From contig NC_052511.1 in the NCBI RefSeq assembly GCF_014356525.2, positions 7,128,559-7,192,558 of the forward strand: DNA of 64,000 nucleotides, given 5' to 3'. Under the pieces are notes generated by a model. The model was given only the letters and a program-made list of their open reading frames with translations. It was not told the origin of the DNA and made no database searches. Within the stretch, counting starts at the first letter, position 1, and each line of letters starts with the position of its first letter. The position numbers were made by a program, and so were the translations under genes. The stretch comes from Nilaparvata lugens. Taxonomy: Eukaryota > Arthropoda > Insecta > Hemiptera > Delphacidae. Below, one piece after another: positions 44,113-55,076 of this stretch.

Positions 44113-44472
44113 TAATAAGATAATATTTATTGTTATTTCTAATTCAAATCGCAATTTCCAATAGAATGTATCGTATGGAATTTAAAGATTGTATGAATAC
44201 TGGAAGAAATTGGAATGGAGCTTTTTTGGCAGTTGAAGAAAGACTGATGATTTGGATTGACCGTTGGCAAAACGATCGTTGGAGCATGAGCCAGAAGTTG
44301 GCATTATATTGAACATTGAATATTTCTTCCATTCAGCTATTCTATGGCGACTTGAACTGATCAAAATATTATTCATTATGGTTTCACTCATTGGTTTAGC
44401 CACCTCTATTGCTTGAGGAATAAATAACAGGTTATTTCCGTTGAAATGATTGGGTTATAATGTTATTATAAT

Positions 44473-44643
44473 ATAGGTGCGTGCGTACAGATTTACGCGC
44501 CGCGAACATGAGCAATTCACTTCTAATCAGCTGATGCCAAGCTTTTTATATCTGTATCTTACTGTTTCTGTGAAAATACAGATATAGTCAGCTGATTAAA
44601 AGTGAATTGCTCATGTTCGCGGCGCGTATATCTGTACGCACAT
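44473..44643. mobile_element. GGTGCGTACAGA MITE, complete copy
   Basis: About 170 bp, nearly a full palindrome. TACAGATTTACGCGCCGCGA and ATGAGCAATTCACTT at the left are inverted at the right as AAGTGAATTGCTCAT and TCGCGGCGCGTATATCTGTA. This is the reference for the fragments elsewhere in the window. Confidence 0.92.
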
Positions 44644-44837
44644 AAGTCCAACATCAGTTGAATAATTTCAATATCATGTTTTCTTCCAAGATTGATAAGG
44701 TGCGAATGTTAGGATATTATCTTATGAAAAACATGAATATTATCAAATTATTACATGAGATAAAATTATATTCTGAATTGTTTATAGTCTCTCTACTGGT
44801 TTCTTCCAATATTGTCAATATCAATCATAATTTTTTC

Positions 44838-44940
44838 AAATGAAAAAGACTAAGAAATTGCCAGAAAACCACAGATTTATTGATACTTAGAAAGACCGGT
44901 TCCGATTATTACACCAATGTCAATCTCCGATAAACTTTAT
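44838..44940. mobile_element. GACCGGTTTCGG family copy, truncated
   Basis: AATGAAAAAGACTAAGAAAT, CCACAGATTTATTGATACTT, AGAAAGACCGGTTCCGATTA and CAATCTCCGATAAACT. Confidence 0.85.
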
Positions 44941-45534
44941 AATTTTTTTATTCGTCATCAGGCTTCATCAATAATTTGAATCTCAAATGAGATTTGTCAT
45001 AGAAAAGCTGAAGAGTTTCGTGATACTATAAAAGTATGATGTAGGCTAGCCAATCAAAATGATGAAATACAGAATATATATATTTTTCAAATATGGAATT
45101 CCGAAACACCTATTTCCGAGAGGAATAATAATTTGTGAAATAAGTTGTGAGAAGCAGTGAAATCAGCACATTCCAATACAGAAGCCATTATAATGACGAG
45201 ATTCCTTTGCTCATTACAGAGAACTGGTTCATCGACAGCTCTCTTTGAAAAATATGTGTTATAATTTAGAAAAAAATTTAACCGGCTACACACGAGTGAA
45301 TTTTGCTCAATATAATTTGTATCTCACCCAACATCAAAGCATATTCTGTATTCGAACAGTGTTTAAGGACTGACAGAAATAATTCGAGCGGAATATCATT
45401 CATGAAGCAACTAGATTGCTTTTGGAGCCAAGAGAATTTCAATGGCTGTAATTTAAAACGACATAAAGGAAAACGGAAATTCCTTGCATTCCTCATTCTC
45501 GACAGTGTATCTCACACACGAACAGATAATGATG

Positions 45535-45907
45535 GAGAGAGAGGGGAGGATTGGATACGTGGGAGTGGGAGAGAGATGTAATGAGGGTGTGACACACAGA
45601 GTGAAAGAGAAACGGAGAGTAAGTGAGATGTATGCGGAAGAAAAGGAGATTGAACAAAATTAATGGGAATGAAGGGTTGGGAGCAGTAAGAGAGATGAAG
45701 GGGGAAGAAAAGATGTGAAAGAAGAAGAGGGATGAAGGGGGAAGAAAAGATGTAGAAGAAGAAAAAGAAGAGGGAAAAAAAGATGTGAAAGAAGAAGAGT
45801 GATGAAGGGGGAAGAAAAGATGTAGAAGAAGAAAAGAAGAGGGAAAAAAGAAGAAGAGTGATGAAGGGGGAAGAAAAGATGTAGAAGAAGAAAAGAAGAT
45901 GTAAAAG

Positions 45908-45939
<32 letters not shown>

Positions 45940-46115
45940 GAAGAAGAAGACGAAGAAGAAGAAGAAGAAAAGAAGAAGAAGAAAAGAAGAAGAAGAAGAA
46001 AAAAGAAGAAGAAGAAGAAGAAGAAGAAGAAGAAAAGAAGAAGAAGAAGAAGAAGAAGAAGAAGAAGAAGAAGAAGAAGAAGAAGAAGAAGAAGAAGAAG
46101 AAGAAGAAGAAGAAG

Positions 46116-46147
<32 letters not shown>

Positions 46148-46200
46148 GAAGAATAATGAGAAGGAGGAGGGGAAGGAGAAGAAGAAGAAGAAGAAAAATT
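45535..46200. repeat. Polypurine region ending in a long (GAA)n tract
   Basis: GATGAAGGGGGAAGAAAAGA is repeated at least four times at 45700-45900, then mostly (GAA)n from 45905 with a nearly pure run at about 46033-46146. Long purine-pyrimidine GAA tracts can form triplex DNA. It lies 0.6 kb before array 1. Confidence 0.95.
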
Positions 46201-46823
46201 CAAGCAAGATAGAAAATGAATCTAATGATGAGAGGGCTATAAATTAAGGCGAAGTTAATGGGAAATTTTCTAAGAATTAAGAAGGAGACTCTGTCTCATG
46301 CTTCATAGAGTTTATTAAATCTATTATAGAATCCATACTGGCTTATTTCTCACAAGGATATTCTCACTTATATCCATCTTCTATTTATTTTCAATTTCTC
46401 ATAACTTCACCTTCTTGTTTGTCTCATTCCATATTATTTATTGACAAGTTAGATATAATTAATTGATTTTCAATGAGAATCAATCCTTCGATGATTTCAT
46501 TAAAATCCTTTGATGAAACCATCGTTGAGACAAGAGAGATAGAAGGTTTTGAAGCCTTAAAAAGGTTTCATTAGCTCCATTCATTTTTGCTCATGTATCG
46601 AGTAAAGAATATCTGGCTAACTATTTATAATATTTCGTTCGACACTTTATTTTCTCTTCTTTTACCTCAGACTTGATGATTCCTGCTCTCAATCTGGCAT
46701 AAGGATCGATGAGAAAGTACTACGGATCACCAAGATCTATTTGATACATCACATCCGAAACAATATTGAACCTTCCGACATCCAAATATTATCTTATCAA
46801 CGTAGACCGAATCGTTTTTTTCA

Positions 46824-46840
46824 TAAACTTTCACAATCCT
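46824..46840 (+). repeat. Left 17-bp direct repeat (putative TSD) of array 1
   Basis: TAAACTTTCACAATCCT, identical to 48440-48456. It abuts the first tRNA-half unit. The last three bases (CCT) also fit the unit itself, so the exact boundary is ambiguous. Confidence 0.85.
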
Positions 46841-48300
46841 GACTAGCAATTGGGAGGTACCGGGTTCGATTCCCGAGCTGGCAACTAATTTTTGGATAGT
46901 AGTTCTCATCGAGTTCCTGACTAGCAATTGGGAGGTACCGGGTTCGATTCCCGAGCTGGCAACTAATTTTTGGATAGTAGTTCTCATCGGGTTCCTGACC
47001 AGCAATTGGGAGGTACCGGGTTCGATTCCCGGGCTGGCAACTAATTTTTGGATAGTAGTTCTCATCGGGTTCCTGACCAGCAATTGGGAGGTACCGGGTT
47101 CGATTCCCGGCTGGCAACTAATTTTTGGATAGTAGTTCTCATCGGTTCCTGACCAGCAATTGGGAGGTACCGGGTTCGATTCCCGGCTGGCAACTAATTT
47201 TTGGATAGTAGTTCTCATCGGTTCCTGACCAGCAATTGGAGGTACCGGGTTCGATTCCGAGCTGGCAACTAATTTTGGATAGTAGTTCTCATCGGGTTCC
47301 TGACCAGCAATTGGGAGGTACCGGGTTCGATTCCCGGGCTGGCAACTAATTTTTGGATAGTAGTTCTCATCGGGTTCCTGACCAGCAATTGGGAGGTACC
47401 GGGTTCGATTCCCGGCTGGCAACTAATTTTTGGATAGTAGTTCTCATCGGGTTCCTGACCAGCAATTGGGAGGTACCGGGTTCGATTCCCGGGCTGGCAA
47501 CTAATTTTTGGATAGTAGTTCTCATCGGGTTCCTGACCAGCAATTGGGAGGTACCGGGTTCGATTCCCGGGCTGGCAACTAATTTTTGGATAGTAGTTCT
47601 CATCGGGTTCCTGACCAGCAATTGGGAGGTACCGGTTCGATTCCCGAGCTGGCAACTAATTTTTGGATAGTAGTTCTCATCGGGTCCTGACCAGCAATTG
47701 GGAGGTACCGGTTCGATTCCCGGGCTGGCAACTAATTTTTGGATAGTAGTTCTCATCGGTTCCTGACCAGCAATTGGGAGGTACCGGTTCGATTCCCGGG
47801 CTGGCAACTAATTTTTGGATAGTAGTTCTCATCGGGTTCCTGACCAGCAATTGGGAGGTACCGGGTTCGATTCCCGGGCTGGCAACTAATTTTTGGATAG
47901 TAGTTCTCATCGAGTTCCTGACTAGCAATTGGGAGGTACCGGATACGATCCCGGGCTGGCAACTAATTTTTGGATAGTAGTTCTCATCGGGTTCCTGACC
48001 AGCAATTGGGAGGTACCGGGTTCGATTCCCGGGCTGGCAACTAATTTTTGGATAGTAGTTCTCATCGGGTTCCTGACCAGCATTGGGAGGTACCGGGTTC
48101 GATTCCGGGCTGGCAACTAATTTTTGGATAGTAGTTCTCATCGAGTTCCTGACCAGCAATTGGGAGGTACCGGGTTCGATTCCCGGGCTGGCAACTAATT
48201 TTTGATAGTAGTTCTCATCGGGTCCTGACCAGCAATTGGGAGGTACGGGTTCGATTCCCGGGCTGGCAACTAATTTTTGGATAGTAGTTCTCATCGAATT
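46841..48300 (+). repeat. Array 1: 19 tandem units, about 77 bp, each with a tRNA 3' half
   Basis: In each unit CCTGA-CCAGCAA-TTGGG folds as a 5-bp anticodon arm and AGGTA fits the variable loop. CCGGG-TTCGATT-CCCGG is a perfect 5-bp T arm with 7-nt loop. GCTGGCA then A fits the 3' acceptor strand and discriminator. CTAATTTTT and GGATAGTAGTTCTCATCG link units. GGTTCGATTCC, a consensus Pol III B box, is intact in 18 of 19 units. Unit 15 has CCGGATACG instead. No 5' acceptor strand or D arm is present. Units differ mostly by 1-bp losses in G/C runs. Open frames through the array encode nothing credible. Confidence 0.95.
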
Positions 48301-48439
48301 TCTATCTGCTGTTAACCCTGTTGTCAAGTCTGAAGTATCAGAAGCTTCTGGGTGATTCACCATTTATTTAGGATTTTCGTTAAATAAAATTAATATTTAT
48401 TAGCATTTGAAATAAATCATTCCCATTCAATTCCATCTG
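48301..48439 (+). mobile_element. Tail segment following array 1
   Basis: Runs from the last ATCG through TGTTAACCCTGTTGTCAA, GGATTTTCGTTAAAT and ends CAATTCCATCTG directly before the 17-bp repeat. The same tail occurs at 13340-13451 and 52459-52611. This copy has several small deletions relative to 52459-52611. Confidence 0.85.
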
Positions 48440-48456
48440 TAAACTTTCACAATCCT
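48440..48456 (+). repeat. Right 17-bp direct repeat (putative TSD) of array 1
   Basis: TAAACTTTCACAATCCT. A copy also follows the array 2 tail (about 52612-52628), but none precedes array 2. That fits the model in which array 2 arose by later duplication. Confidence 0.85.
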
Positions 48457-48525
48457 CTGTGAATTGAGAAAACTTGATTCTAGAGCTACTCTTTAATATT
48501 GTTTCGTGTATTTAGGCTTACTTCT

Positions 48526-49150
48526 TTCATTTAAGGCTGTGCAAAGGCTAAAAATAAACTTTCTACTCGTGATATTTTCTAAGTTTTTTCCATTTGTAAA
48601 TCATCAAGATATCAAAATGAAAAGTTTTCTCATGAAAACATTTTTTTCCTGTCATTACTTTTTGAGATATGAGCACCTGAAGTTCAAATTTTTGGGACAG
48701 AACATTTCAAATTAGATAAGATATCCATGAGATTTATAGGATGGATTCTTCATGGTATTGTTGATCTAGTAAAACAACAATTTTCAGAAAATATCAATTT
48801 TTGAAAAAGTTATTCAATTTACCAAAAATAACTCAACCGAAAGTTTTTTGGTTATTTTCAGTAAATTGAATAACTATCTTAAAAATTGATTTTTTCAGAA
48901 AATTTTTGTTTTACTAGATCAACAATACCATGAAGAATCCATACTATAAATCTCATGGATTTATATCTTATCTAATTTGAAATGTTATGTCCCAAAAATT
49001 GAACTTTAGGCTCTCATATCTCAATAGTAATAATCAGAAAAAAATGTTTTCCTAAGAAAACTTTTTAATTTTGATAGCTTGATGATATACAAATAGGAAA
49101 ACTTGAAATATCACGAGTAGAAAGTTTATTTTCAGCCTTTGAACAGCCTA
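48526..49150. mobile_element. Foldback element, about 310-bp arms (body copy 1)
   Basis: Imperfect palindrome centred near 48842. AATAAACTTTCTACTCGTGA at the left is matched by TCACGAGTAGAAAGTTTATT at the right, and GATCTAGTAAAACAA by TTGTTTTACTAGATC. The centre is CCGAAAGTTTTTTGG. The arms differ by scattered substitutions and indels, so the palindrome is not recent. Confidence 0.92.
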
Positions 49151-50044
49151 AAAATCCAACTTCAATATTATTTTTATTGGTATATTCTCTACAATAACCA
49201 TTTTAGGTCATAAATTAGCTAAGTTAACTGTAATTTCTGACGTTGTCCATATATTTTTATCTGCTTATGCTCTTCTAAGGCCAAGTTCACTAAGTATTTA
49301 GTCCATATTTAAGACCAAGTATTTTATTTTAACCAATAAAATACACAAGAACAGACAAACTGACAAATAAAACGTACATATAGAGTTATAATGGTCAATA
49401 TAAATATGTCTCGTCTATAACTATTGTAATGTTGAACGACAATACGAGAATAAAAGTAGAATTATTATTCATTATCCATCTATTCTTATTTTTGCCGCTA
49501 CTCGAAAACAGCTTGAACACTCAATCATTCCTCTCAAAATGAAAAAAATAGACTCCATTTTCTTTTAGTTCAATGAATAGCAAAAAGGTTTCAACTCCAT
49601 CCGTTTTACTCCAATATGAGTGACGAATACTTGGCAAATTGAACACTACTTCACACCAAACGAGATAACCTTAGAGTGGTATACCATTGAAGAACAACAG
49701 AGTACACGGAAGTTAATAGCTAGGTCACGTGATAAATTGAGAGCTGAAGAGCGAAAGAGAGCGGAAAGCAAAGAAAAAAAGAGCCCAAGAGAGGCCAGTT
49801 ACTCAGGGCTGATCTAACTCTTCTCATCAGATAGCAGAAAAGAAAAGCCTCCACTTGTCTCGAACTGCGAGCAGAGGAATCGACTTTTTGAGCAGGTGAA
49901 ACCAATTTGTCTCCCGTACAAACAACTGTACTGAGATAATGGAATACCTGATGCTCTGAGCTCGAACTCTGGGTCTCGAACTTTGAACCTTCCTCCACTT
50001 TTCTTCAAGTGTTGTTCTTGCTTCTCTAACAAGCAACTTACTTT

Positions 50045-50365
50045 TGAGGTGACTGATATATCGATATCAATATAATGCGATATATCGATGTATAAATAGG
50101 AATAACGATATATACTTGTCACTGAAATACGTCGATAACTCATCGATATAATATATCGAAATAATCCTACTTGTCAGAAATATATTATATAGAAATATCG
50201 AGTTATACTTGTGACTGATATACGTCGATAATTCATTGATATAATATATCGGAATAATCCTACTTGTCAGAAATATATATATAGAAATATCGAGTTATAC
50301 TTGTGACTGATATACGTCGATAATTCATTGATTTAATATATCGAAATATCCCAACCTGTCAGCTG
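50045..50365. repeat. TATATCGAT-rich tandem block, about 90-bp unit
   Basis: Units contain CTTGTGACTGATATACGTCG, TAATTCATTGAT, ATATATCG.AATA and CCTACTTGTCAGAAATATAT. This copy has one more unit than the matching block at 54225-54430, which accounts for the 91-bp shift between the two bodies. Confidence 0.85.
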
Positions 50366-50994
50366 GTTGAACTCCGAGGCATAATCATGAGGGGGCTATC
50401 AGTCAACTCAATTCCGACATTCGATTTTCTTGCTCAAGTTTTTAGAGTACAAATCCCCCAGGAAAAGATGGAGCGGTACTCTGGAAAACAACATCGATCA
50501 AGTAACGTTCTGCTTGTCTTTGGAGATCGAGAGTGATTCTCGTGGATTGTTATACAATTTCGAGGAATTTGAGTTTCCCATTCGAGGATGTTTCTCGTGA
50601 ATTTGTGGAGTATTAAGTGGAATTTCAAGGAATTCTAGTTTTCCAAATGAGGAAATTGTATGCTCGGAGAAGGGACCAAGTTGCAAGTTGAGGCTAGAGT
50701 TCATCAATTTTGAAGCACAATGAAAGTTGTCAGGTATCCTTCCTTCTATCTCATCATAACACAAATAGTTTAAACTTTTCGAAAACCATTTTCAAGTGTG
50801 AATGTATTCTCTATCAAGCATCTCTTATATGTGTCATAGTGTTAGAGTGACAATGAACTTGAATCGAGGTTCAATTGAAGTTTAGTTTAAAGGTTGAGGT
50901 TTTCATTGAAGGTAGAAGATTTTCAAGGTTCATTGAAGGTTGAAGTTTTGAGTAATATCCCAAAGTAACAATATCTTTAATATGTATAGATTCC

Positions 50995-52458
50995 TGACTA
51001 GCAATTGGGAGGTACCGGATACGATTCCCGAGCTGGCAACTAATTTTTGGATAGTAGTTCTCATCGAGTTCCTGACTAGCAATTGGGAGGTACCGGATAC
51101 GATTCCCGGGCTGGCAACTAATTTTTGGATAGTAGTTCTCATCGAGTTCCTGACCAGCAATTGGGAGGTACCGGGTTCGATTCCCGGGCTGGCAACTAAT
51201 TTTTGGATAGTAGTTCTCATCGAGTTCCTGACTAGCAATTGGGAGGTACCGGATACGATTCCCGGGCTGGCAACTAATTTTTGGATAGTAGTTCTCATCG
51301 GGTTCCTGACCAGCAATTGGGAGGTACCGGGTTCGATTCCCGGGCTGGCAACTAATTTTTGGATAGTAGTTCTCATCGGGTTCCTGACCAGCAATTGGGA
51401 GGTACCGGTTCGATTCCCGGGCTGGCAACTAATTTTTGGATAGTAGTTCTCATCGAGTTCCTGACTAGCAATGGGAGGTACCGGATACGATTCCCGGCTG
51501 GCAACTAATTTTTGGATAGTAGTTCTCATCGAGTTCCTGACCAGCAATTGGGAGGTACCGGTTCGATTCCCGGCTGGCAACTAATTTTTGGATAGTAGTT
51601 CTCATCGAGTTCCTGACTAGCAATTGGGAGGTACCGGATACGATTCCCGGGCTGGCAACTAATTTTTGGATAGTAGTTCTCATCGGGTTCCTGACCAGCA
51701 ATTGGGAGGTACCGGGTTCGATTCCCGGCTGGCAACTAATTTTTGGATAGTAGTTCTCATCGGGTTCCTGACCAGCAATTGGGAGGTACCGGGTTCGATT
51801 CCCGGCTGGCAACTAATTTTTGGATAGTAGTTCTCATCGAGTTCCTGACTAGCAATTGGGAGGTACCGGATACGATTCCCGGCTGGCAACTAATTTTTGG
51901 ATAGTAGTTCTCATCGGGTTCCTGACCAGCAATTGGGAGGTACCGGGTTCGATTCCCGAGCTGGCAACTAATTTTTGGATAGTAGTTCTCATCGAGTTCC
52001 TGACTAGCAATTGGGAGGTACCGGGTTCGATTCCCGGGCTGGCAACTAATTTTTGGATAGTAGTTCTCATCGGGTTCCTGACCAGCAATTGGGAGGTACC
52101 GGGTTCGATTCCCGGGCTGGCAACTAATTTTTGGATAGTAGTTCTCATCGGGTCCTGACCAGCAATTGGGAGGTACGGGTTCGATTCCCGGGCTGGCAAC
52201 TAATTTTTGGATAGTAGTTCTCATCGAGTTCCTGACTAGCAATTGGGAGGTACCGGGTTCGATTCCCGGCTGGCAACTAATTTTTGGATAGTAGTTCTCA
52301 TCGAGTTCCTGACCAGCAATTGGGAGGTACCGGGTTCGATTCCCGGGCTGGCAACTAATTTTTGGATAGTAGTTCTCATCGAGTTCCTGACTAGCAATTG
52401 GGAGGTACCGGGTTCGATTCCCGGGCTGGCAACTAATTTTTGGATAGTAGTTCTCATC
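50995..52458 (+). repeat. Array 2: 19 tandem units, about 77 bp, each with a tRNA 3' half
   Basis: Same unit as array 1. Six units (1, 2, 4, 7, 9, 12) are a second type: GAGTTCCTGACTAGCAA with CCGGATACG. These regain T at tRNA position 33 but lose the T-loop consensus. Units 14, 17 and 19 are hybrids. Thirteen of 19 keep the intact B box. The left junction joins TATGTATAGATT (the end of body copy 1) straight to CCTGACTAGC, with no 17-bp repeat. Confidence 0.95.
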
Positions 52459-55076
52459 GAATTTCTATCTAGCTGTTAACCCTGTTGTCAATGTCTGAAG
52501 TATCAGAAGTCTTCGGGGTGATTCACAGCATTTATTTAGGATTTTCGTTAAATAATAATTATATATTAATTAGCATTTGAATAAATGCATTCTCCATTCA
52601 ATTCCATCTGTAAACTTTCACAATCCTCTGTGAATTGAGAAAACTTGATTCTAGAGCTACTCTTTAATATTGTTTCGTGTATTTAGGCTTACTTCTTTCA
52701 TTTAAGGCTGTGCAAAGGCTAAAAATAAACTTTCTACTCGTGATATTTTTCTAAGTTTTTTCCATTTGTAAATCATCAAGATATCAAAATGAAAAGTTTT
52801 CTCATGAAAACATTTTTTTTCCTGTCATTACTTTTTGAGATATGAGCACCTGAAGTTCAAATTTTTGGGACAGAACATTTCAAATTAGATAAGATATCCA
52901 TGAGATTTATAGGATGGATTCTTCATGGTATTGTTGATCTAGTAAAACAACAATTTTCAGAAAATATCAATTTTTGAAAAAGTTATTCAATTTACCAAAA
53001 ATAACTCAACCGAAAGTTTTTTGGTTATTTTCAGTAAATTGAATAACTATCTTAAAAATTGATTTTTTCAGAAAATTTTTGTTTTACTAGATCAACAATA
53101 CCATGAAGAATCCATACTATAAATCTCATGGATTTATATCTTATCTAATTTGAAATGTTATGTCCCAAAAATTTGAACTTTAGGCTCTCATATCTCAATA
53201 GTAATAATCAGAAAAAAATGTTTTCCTAAGAAAACTTTTTAATTTTGATAGCTTGATGATATACAAATAGGAAAACTTGAAATATCACGAGTAGAAAGTT
53301 TATTTTCAGCCTTTGAACAGCCTAAAAATCCAACTTCAATATTATTTTTATTGGTATTCTCTACAATAACATTTTATGTTATAGGTTAGCTAAGTTCCCT
53401 AAACTGTAATTTCTGACGTTGTCCATATTATATCTGCTTCTGCTCTTCTAAGGCCAAGTTCACTAAGTATTTAGTCCATATTTAAGACCAAGTATTTTAT
53501 TTTAACCAATAAAATACACAAGAAACAGACAAACTGACAAATAAAACGTACATATAGAGTTATAATGGTCAATATAAATATGTCTCGTCTATAACTATTG
53601 TAATGTTGAACGACAATACGAGAATAAAAGTAGAATTATTATTCATTATCCATCTATTCTTATTTTTGCCGCTACTCGAAAACAGCTTGAACACTCAATC
53701 ATTCCTCTCAAAATGAAAAAAATAGACTCCATTTTCTTTTAGTTCAATGAATAGCAAAAAGGTTTCAACTCCATCCGTTTTACTCCAATATGAGTGACGA
53801 ATACTTGGCAAATTGAACACTACTTCACACCAAACGAGATAACCTTAGAGTGGTATACCATTGAAGAACAACAGAGTACACGGAAGTTAATAGCTAGGTC
53901 ACGTGATAAATTGAGAGCTGAAGAGCGAAAGAGAGCGGAAAGCAAAGAAAAAAAGAGCCCAAGAGAGGCCAGTTACTCAGGGCTGATCTAACTCTTCTCA
54001 TCAGATAGCAGAAAAGAAAAGCCTCCACTTGTCTCGAACTGCGAGCAGAGGAATCGACTTTTTGAGCAGGTGAAACCAATTTGTCTCCCGTACAAACAAC
54101 TGTACTGAGATAATGGAATACCTGATGCTCTGAGCTCGAACTCTGGGTCTCGAACTTTGAACCTTCCTCCACTTTTCTTCAAGTGTTGTTCTTGCTTCTC
54201 TAACAAGCAACTTACTTTTGAGGTGACTGATATATCGATATCAATATAATACGATATATCGATGTATAAATAGAAATATCGAGATAAACTTGTCACTGAT
54301 ATACGTCGATAACTCATCGATATAATATATCGAAATAATCCTACTTGTCAGAAATATATTATATAGAAATATCGAGTTATACTTGTGACTGATATACGTC
54401 GATAATTCATTGATTTAATATATCGAAATATCCCAACCTGTCAGCTGGTTGAACTCCGAGGCATAATCATGAGGGGGCTATCAGTCAACTCAATTCCGAC
54501 ATTCGATTTTCTTGCTCAAGGTTTTTAGAGTACAAATCCCCCAGGAAAAGATGGAGCGGTACTCTGGAAAACAACATCGATCAAGTAACGTTCTGCTTGT
54601 CTTTGGAGATCGAGAGTGATTCTCGTGGATTGTTATACAATTTCGAGGAATTTGAGTTTCCCATTCGAGGATGTTTCTCGTGAATTTGTGGAGTATTAAG
54701 TGGAATTTCAAGGAATTCTAGTTTTCCAAATGAGGAAATTGTATGCTCGGAGAAGGGACCAAGTTGCAAGTTGAGGCTAGAGTTCATCAATTTTGAAGCA
54801 CAATGAAAGTTGTCAGGTATCCTTCCTTCTATCTCATCATAACACAAATAGTTTAAACTTTTCGAAAACCATTTTCAAGTGTGAATGTATTCTCTATCAA
54901 GCATCTCTTATATGTGTCATAGTGTTAGAGTGACAATGAACTTGAATCGAGGTTCAATTGAAGTTTAGTTTAAAGGTTGAGGTTTTCATTGAAGGTAGAA
55001 GATTTTCAAGGTTCATTGAAGGTTGAAGTTTTGAGTAATATCCCAAAGTAACAATATCTTTAATATGTATAGATTG
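52459..55076. repeat. Body of duplication, copy 2
   Basis: Tail (52459-52611), 17-bp repeat, foldback (about 52700-53325), unique-looking DNA, TATATCGAT block with one unit fewer, ending at ATGTATAGATT. Beyond 55076 the sequence diverges into GGTGAGAAAACAAAATTGG, which marks the outer edge of the duplication. Confidence 0.93.

Larger units (their letters stand above)
48301..50994. repeat. Body of duplication, copy 1
   Basis: Matches 52459-55076 over its full length with only occasional differences (offset about 4174 at 49620, about 4083 after 50350). Holds the foldback element, unique-looking DNA at 49150-50040 and an ATCGAT-rich repeat block. Short ORFs (49620-49817, 50498-50764) are conserved between copies simply because the DNA is duplicated. 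Confidence 0.93.

Noticed and set aside
45493..46207. 230-codon poly-Ser / poly-Phe ORFs on the minus strand
   Set aside because: Pure translation of the (GAA)n/(GA)n tract; no non-repeat sequence of interest.
46841..52458. CRISPR array
   Set aside because: Direct repeats of about 77 bp with no variable spacers, in a eukaryotic genome, with no cas genes. Each unit is a tRNA half plus constant linker.
46841..52458. A cluster of complete tRNA genes
   Set aside because: No unit has a 5' acceptor strand, D arm or A box. Position 33 or the T loop is altered depending on unit type. Cannot fold into a full cloverleaf.
46727..52479. Long ORFs on both strands through the 77-bp arrays (minus-strand repeats of GNRTRYLPIAGQEPDENYYP; plus-strand repeats of LTSNWEVPGSIPG)
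   Set aside because: The unit lacks stops in several frames, frames shift with every 1-bp indel, and both strands are open at once. A repetitive DNA artefact, not proteins.
49620..54847. ORFs conserved between the two bodies (for example 49620-49817 and 53794-53991)
   Set aside because: Conservation follows from the whole segment being recently duplicated, not from coding constraint.
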